NCBI GenBank assembly: GCA_017472375.1
Contig: JAFUQL010000056.1
Span: forward strand, 1-7,826
DNA: 7,826 nt
Source of the DNA: Oscillospiraceae bacterium
GTDB lineage: Bacteria > Bacillota > Clostridia > Oscillospirales > Ruminococcaceae
Direction of reading: 5' to 3'
A program made the translations under genes and the position numbers. How positions within the stretch are numbered: the first letter of the stretch is position 1; each line of letters begins with the position of its first letter. This document shows positions 5,198 through 7,826 of the stretch, in pieces. Under the pieces are notes generated by a model. The model worked only from the letters and a program-made list of their open reading frames with translations. It was not told the DNA's origin and did no database searches.

Positions 5198-6103
5198 TCA
5201 CATATCCTCGCCGCGGCCCCGGCGCGACAGCATCTTTACCGAGGTCGCATATTCACTGGGGGTCATCTTGGTGACCTTTTTGAAATGGCGCGAGAAGTAA
5301 TGGATGGAGGTGTAGCCCAGGATACGGGCGATCTCGGTGAAATTGTGCCCGCCCTCGCGGATCAGCTCCTTGGCGCGCTGGATCTTCAGGTTGCCGAAGT
5401 ACTCCATAGCGCCGCCGCCGGTCTTTTCGCGGAACACCTTCTGCAGATAACTGCGGCCCACCAGGTTGTCCCGGCAGATGTCGCTCAGGGTCAGCCGGCG
5501 GGTCACGTTGGCCTCCAGATAGGCCTGCACCCGGTCCCAGAACTCGTTCTGGCTGCGCTCCCGGATCAGGCTGGTGGGGCGCTGACCCTTTTCCTGCGCA
5601 CCGCGGCGGATCATGCCCACCAGCATCCCCTCCAGCGCCAGAGCAATGAGCTGCTCAGAGCCAAAGGGTGCATCCTCCCGCCGCTCCAGCTGCTTGGACA
5701 GGGGGTCGTCCAGCGGGGTGCTGAAGGCGTCGCGGGCGTGCCGCACGATCTCGGCCACACTGTCCCGCTCCTCGTCACCCACAGCGACCAGGCGGCCCTC
5801 AAAAAAGTCCATGGCGGGACTGTCGCAGTGGAAGCTGACCACCGCGATGCTGGGCGGCCGGGTACCGGTGGCGCGCACACTGTGGAATTCGTTGGGGGCA
5901 TGGAAGATCATCTGCCCTTTTTTCAACAGCCGCTCCTGTTCGCCGGCAGTGGCGATGATCTCCCCTTTGTCCACATACACCAGCTCCCAGAAATCGTGCT
6001 GTTCGCCCACAAAAGCGTAGTCCGGCCCGTATTCAAAGTAGTGTACAGAGACGATCCGCTCGATCTGGATGGGGCGGCGCAATGAGATCGCTACATACTC
6101 CAT
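5198..6103 (-). CDS. AraC-family transcriptional regulator with N-terminal cupin domain
   Basis: The 301-residue protein has an N-terminal cupin-like sensor domain (about 15-95) with HDFWELVYVDKGE and a KKGQMIFHAPNEFHSV strand-turn pattern. A linker follows (about 100-185). The C-terminal AraC DNA-binding domain spans about 190-290: first helix-turn-helix LTLSDICRDNLVGRSYLQKVF, cut short here as LTLSDIC to YLQKVF, and second helix-turn-helix with FTEIARILGYTSIHYFSRHF, ending in the family signature KMTPSEY. Such proteins usually bind a small molecule, often a sugar, and activate nearby genes. The start at 6103 has AAAGGAG (complement of 6112-6118) 8 nt upstream; an in-frame ATG at 6157 would lie inside the promoter. 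It is autonomous, with its own promoter and terminator. The target could be galE downstream or the divergent region upstream, but neither is shown. The effector is unknown. Confidence 0.92.
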   Translation of the reverse strand: MEYVAISLRRPIQIERIVSVHYFEYGPDYAFVGEQHDFWELVYVDKGEIIATAGEQERLLKKGQMIFHAPNEFHSVRATGTRPPSIAVVSFHCDSPAMDFFEGRLVAVGDEERDSVAEIVRHARDAFSTPLDDPLSKQLERREDAPFGSEQLIALALEGMLVGMIRRGAQEKGQRPTSLIRERSQNEFWDRVQAYLEANVTRRLTLSDICRDNLVGRSYLQKVFREKTGGGAMEYFGNLKIQRAKELIREGGHNFTEIARILGYTSIHYFSRHFKKVTKMTPSEYATSVKMLSRRGRGEDM

Positions 6104-6145
6104 CGTTCTCTCTCCTTTGCACTCAGGTACACACCTGGCTCCACA

Positions 6146-6169
6146 TTCTAGTTTCATTATATACTAGAA
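6146..6169. promoter_or_regulatory. Palindromic operator over the -10 box of the AraC-family promoter
   Basis: TTCTAGT (6146-6152) and ACTAGAA (6163-6169) are perfect inverted arms of 7 bp, 10 bp apart. They bracket the TATAAT box at 6156-6161. The 17-bp spacing between arm centres suits a dimeric repressor, and its position suits autorepression. AraC-family proteins more often bind direct repeats, so another regulator may use this site. Confidence 0.55.
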
Positions 6170-6185
6170 AGTACAAAGGGCACAA
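6156..6185 (-). promoter_or_regulatory. Promoter of the AraC-family gene
   Basis: On the minus strand a consensus -10 box TATAAT (6156-6161) is preceded after 18 nt by TTGTGC (6180-6185). The start point would be near 6149, giving a leader of about 45 nt. A CAGGT-ACAC-ACCTG stem (6124-6137) lies in that leader, close to the ribosome site. Confidence 0.75.
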
Positions 6186-6458
6186 CAATGCAAAATGACA
6201 ATTTTTGTGCAGGCTTTTTGGGCATATGCACGAAGTATTCTGCGCGTTTTCATGCTTTTTTGTCTATCATTTCGATTTTTCGCAATTTTCTCAGGCACGA
6301 TTTTCCCATCGCCCGGCCGCGGCCTGCCCCCGAAAAAGCCGCCGGGCCGTTTTTCACCGGCGGACAGCCCGCATTTTGTGCAAATGGCTCCCGCCTGCCG
6401 CCTGGCCGGGTGTCAGCGCGGCCAATTCTTAACGAATCTTAAATCCTGCCCCGCCCCG
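6186..6458. other. Long divergent intergenic region, no convincing gene
   Basis: Between the AraC and PadR promoters lies about 270 bp with no frame I would call a gene. The left half is AT-rich with many T runs. The right half is GC-rich and begins with a terminator-like hairpin (6314-6354). TTCTTAACGAATCTTAA near 6426-6442 repeats CTTAA and contains a TTAA-N6-TTAA pair that could be a binding site. Rightward frames crossing the region lack ribosome sites and family-like sequence. Confidence 0.5.
6314..6354 (+). terminator. Terminator-like hairpin in the divergent intergenic region
   Basis: CGGCCGCGGC (6314-6323) pairs with GCCGGGCCG (6341-6349) as nine GC pairs with one bulged G and a 17-nt loop. 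TTTTT (6350-6354) follows. It reads rightward, but no rightward gene lies upstream, since the AraC gene points away. It may end an unannotated short RNA from the AT-rich stretch or insulate the PadR operon promoter about 105 nt downstream. Confidence 0.5.
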
Positions 6459-6490
6459 TTGACCGGCCCCTGCTCCCTATGCTATATAAT
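6459..6490 (+). promoter_or_regulatory. Promoter of the PadR / membrane protein operon
   Basis: TTGACC (6459-6464) is followed after 18 nt by TATATA (6483-6488), preceded by an extended -10 TGC. The overlapping TATAAT (6485-6490) would give 20-nt spacing. Transcription should start near 6495, inside the palindrome at 6493-6505, leaving a leader of about 35 nt. Confidence 0.8.
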
Positions 6491-6492
6491 GC

Positions 6493-6505
6493 TTAGCGAT
6501 ACTAA
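6493..6505. promoter_or_regulatory. Likely PadR operator at the transcription start
   Basis: TTAG-CGATA-CTAA (6493-6505) is an inverted repeat with 4-bp arms and a 5-nt spacer, lying 2 nt past the -10 region. Short PadR proteins paired with HAAS/DUF1700-type genes are commonly autorepressed at such TTAG...CTAA sites. The assignment here rests on position and shape. Confidence 0.5.
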
Positions 6506-6530
6506 ATATTATGCAGAAAGAAGGGCGAGT

Positions 6531-6890
6531 ATGGAACCGTGTGCCCCGCGCTTTGCCCAGCAGTTGAAAAAGGGCATTCTGGAAATGCTGGTGCTGCAGC
6601 TCATTGCCCGCCGCCCCAGCCACGGCTACGAACTGCTGCTGCGCCTGCGGGAGGGCAGCAGCGGCCTGCTGACCTTGAAGGAGGGCACCCTCTACCCCAT
6701 CCTGTACCGGCTGGAGGACGAGGGATGCATCGTTTCGGCATGGCAGAACCAAGCCGCTGAGGGCCGCCCCATGCCCCGCAAGGTGTACACCATCACCCCC
6801 AAAGGGTTGGATACCCTGAACGCCGAACAACAGGTCTGGCAGGCTTTCCGCGCCTGTGTGGACACCTTCACCGGGAGGGACGAAGCATGA
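6531..6890 (+). CDS. Short PadR-family transcriptional regulator
   Basis: The 119-residue protein is a compact PadR repressor, mostly a winged-helix domain. It has FAQQLKKGILEMLVLQLIA, the typical HGYELLLRL, the recognition helix KEGTLYPILYRLEDEG (50-65), the wing RKVYTITPKG (83-92) and a C-terminal dimerisation helix. The start at 6531 has AAGGG 6 nt upstream. The frame is open for 112 further codons upstream, but that stretch crosses the promoter and looks non-coding. The stop overlaps the start of the next gene by 4 nt (ATGA at 6887-6890), so the two are translationally coupled. This pairing is common in Firmicutes: the PadR protein represses the operon until a signal, often a membrane or antimicrobial stress or a lipophilic compound, releases it. 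The signal is unknown here. Confidence 0.93.
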   Translation: MEPCAPRFAQQLKKGILEMLVLQLIARRPSHGYELLLRLREGSSGLLTLKEGTLYPILYRLEDEGCIVSAWQNQAAEGRPMPRKVYTITPKGLDTLNAEQQVWQAFRACVDTFTGRDEA

Positions 6891-7549
6891 ACGAAATGAA
6901 GCAATATGTACATGAGATCGAGAAAAAGCTGAGAGTTGACCGGTCCACCCGTCACCGCATCATGAGCGACCTGGCCAGCGACCTGCAGAGCCGCCTGGAC
7001 GGGGGCGAGACGGCTGAGGCAATCCGCGCCGACCTGGGGGAGCCCGCACAGGTGGCCGCCGGCCTCAACGAGGCCTTTGCCGACCGCTGCATAAAAAAGA
7101 GCCCGCTGCGCTGGCTGTTTCTGGCTGCTGCGCTGGTGGTGGTGCTGGCCTGCCTGCTGGCAGACGGTGCTTTCTCCATCGGGCTGAGCGCCTCTGAGGC
7201 GGCCACCATCGGGGTCATCGGCGGGGCAGCTGGGCCCACCGCCATCTTCACCACCACCGCCGCCACCACCCCGCTGTGGGAGTGCCTGCCCCTGGTCCTG
7301 GGGCTGGTGTGCCTGTTCCTGATGCTGGGCTGGTGCTGTGCCGACCGCCGGCGCTGCTGGGTGCCGGTGCTGCTGTGCGGCGTGTGTACGCTGGGCTGGA
7401 TGTTCGGCCCCATCGCGGTGGCGGTGTCCATGGCGGCCAGCGGCAGCGGTGCCATCGGGCTGCAGCTCCTTCTGGACAGTTTTCTCGGCTCAGGCGTGTG
7501 GCTCTGCACCGGGGTGCTGGTCTGGGCGCTGAATCGCCTGTGGCGCTGA
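6887..7549 (+). CDS. HAAS-domain (DUF1700-like) membrane protein with a decarboxylase-beta-like IGGAAGPT segment
   Basis: The 220-residue protein has a soluble N-terminal helical domain (1-65): YVHEIEKKLRVDRSTRHRI, then LGEPAQVAAGLNEAF. This is the HAAS/DUF1700 pattern usually encoded beside PadR genes. About five hydrophobic segments follow (roughly 74-92, 105-122, 131-150, 158-184 and 203-216), with a charged CADRRR loop at 151-156. Residues 108-121 read IGVIGGAAGPTAIF, close to the IGGADGPTAIF signature of Na+-pumping decarboxylase beta subunits such as OadB, but with Ala115 in place of the Na+-coordinating Asp. The rest is far too short to be such a pump. GGGAGGG (6873-6879) lies 7 nt before the start, and the gene overlaps the PadR stop. 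It is probably a PadR-controlled membrane sensor or stress protein; its biochemical role is unknown. Confidence 0.85.
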   Translation: MNEMKQYVHEIEKKLRVDRSTRHRIMSDLASDLQSRLDGGETAEAIRADLGEPAQVAAGLNEAFADRCIKKSPLRWLFLAAALVVVLACLLADGAFSIGLSASEAATIGVIGGAAGPTAIFTTTAATTPLWECLPLVLGLVCLFLMLGWCCADRRRCWVPVLLCGVCTLGWMFGPIAVAVSMAASGSGAIGLQLLLDSFLGSGVWLCTGVLVWALNRLWR

Positions 7550-7566
7550 GATCTCCTCAAACACAA

Positions 7567-7605
7567 AACGGCCCGCCGGATCTCTCCTGGCGGGCCGTTC
7601 TTTTT
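7567..7605 (+). terminator. Intrinsic terminator of the PadR / HAAS operon
   Basis: AACGGCCCGCC (7567-7577) pairs perfectly with GGCGGGCCGTT (7589-7599), 11 bp around an 11-nt loop. CTTTTT follows. It begins 17 nt after the stop of the membrane protein gene. Confidence 0.95.
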
Positions 7606-7679
7606 CTCCCAATTCGCTTCTGTGTTTCTTCTGACAAATTGGGGTTTGCGGAGATCAGCACTTTTTTCAATGATCTATA

Positions 7680-7826
7680 AAAGACGGCAAAGCCTTCCCC
7701 CTCCGGGGGAAGGTGGCCGAGCGAAGCGAGGCCGGATGAGGGAAGTGACCGCAACCTTTACTTTAGGCTCCGCATCCCGTCCCTCATCAGTCGCCTGGCG
7801 GCGACAGCGCTCGACTTGCGGTGCCC
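7680..7826. repeat. GC-rich palindromic intergenic repeat element, cut by window end
   Basis: The stretch is packed with inverted repeats. CCTTCCCCC/GGGGGAAGG (7693-7701 with 7705-7713) is a 9-bp hairpin with a 3-nt loop. GATGAGGGA (7735-7743) pairs with TCCCTCATC (7780-7788). TCGCC/GGCGA (7791-7795 with 7800-7804) is a third stem. The wording GACGGCAAAGCCTTCCCCC and CCCTCATCAGTCGCCTGGCG matches, from memory, a multi-copy intergenic repeat of gut Oscillospiraceae such as Faecalibacterium. That repeat may be a non-autonomous mobile element. In the usual form a second CTTCCCCC arm follows the CGGCGACAG; here it reads CGCTCGACTTGCGG instead, so the copy is a variant or ends near 7807. Open frames within it are not genes. 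Confidence 0.7.

Noticed and set aside
4261..5274. Long rightward frame of 337 codons
   Set aside because: It is antisense to galE and runs on into the AraC terminator; composition is that of a shadow frame.
5285..6085. Rightward frame of 266 codons
   Set aside because: It is antisense to the AraC-family gene, whose motifs are unmistakable.
6195..6530. Upstream extension of the short PadR gene by 112 codons
   Set aside because: It would place the promoter and a terminator-like hairpin inside the coding region, has no ribosome site, and PadR proteins of this type start right before the FAQQLKKG helix.
7557..7754. Leftward 65-codon frame over the repeat
   Set aside because: It is made of repeat sequence and terminator; such frames recur wherever this repeat occurs and are not genes.

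Overview
The window is a stretch of ordinary bacterial chromosome. It is GC-rich, and its genes carry clear AGGAGG-type ribosome binding sites, sigma-A-like promoters and strong intrinsic terminators. The protein types are PadR regulators, a PF06541-type membrane protein, a HAAS/DUF1700-like membrane protein, a Clostridia-type cardiolipin synthase and an AraC-family regulator. The 3' end carries a GC-rich palindromic repeat of a kind I associate with gut Oscillospiraceae (Faecalibacterium / Gemmiger / Subdoligranulum). That assignment rests on style and remembered repeats, not on a search.

Layout. (1) 1-162 (-): the first 54 codons of a PadR-type repressor. Its promoter (TTGACA-N17-TACTAT) is covered by two copies of an ATCGA-ATA-TCG palindrome, so it is probably autoregulated. 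(2) 430-867 (+): a four-helix CmpB-like membrane protein. (3) 951-1907 (-): a membrane-anchored SGNH/GDSL hydrolase. A 29-codon GTG-start hydrophobic small ORF (2000-2089) and a 9-bp GC hairpin precede it, downstream of one good promoter (2114-2142). A two-way terminator (880-933) separates it from gene 2. (4) 2373-3899 (+): cardiolipin synthase with both HKD motifs. (5) 3973-4992 (-): UDP-glucose 4-epimerase GalE; a two-way terminator (3915-3955) lies between 4 and 5. (6) 5198-6103 (-): a cupin/AraC regulator with its own promoter, a palindrome over the -10 box and its own terminator, so it is not obviously co-transcribed with galE. (7) 6104-6530: a long divergent intergenic region. (8) 6531-7549 (+): a two-gene operon of a short PadR regulator and a HAAS-domain membrane protein with a 4-nt overlap, closed by a terminator. 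(9) 7680-7826: a palindromic repeat element cut by the window end.

Function. Several genes concern the cell envelope: cardiolipin synthesis, an extracytoplasmic SGNH esterase, UDP-galactose supply for surface glycans, and membrane proteins under PadR control. They sit in separate transcription units, and nothing shows that they form one system.

The most unusual signals are two. One is a decarboxylase-beta-like IGGAAGPT segment inside the HAAS-type membrane protein, with the Na+-pump aspartate replaced by alanine. The other is the small ORF plus hairpin leader in front of the SGNH hydrolase. Two terminator-like hairpins on the + strand have no evident gene feeding them.
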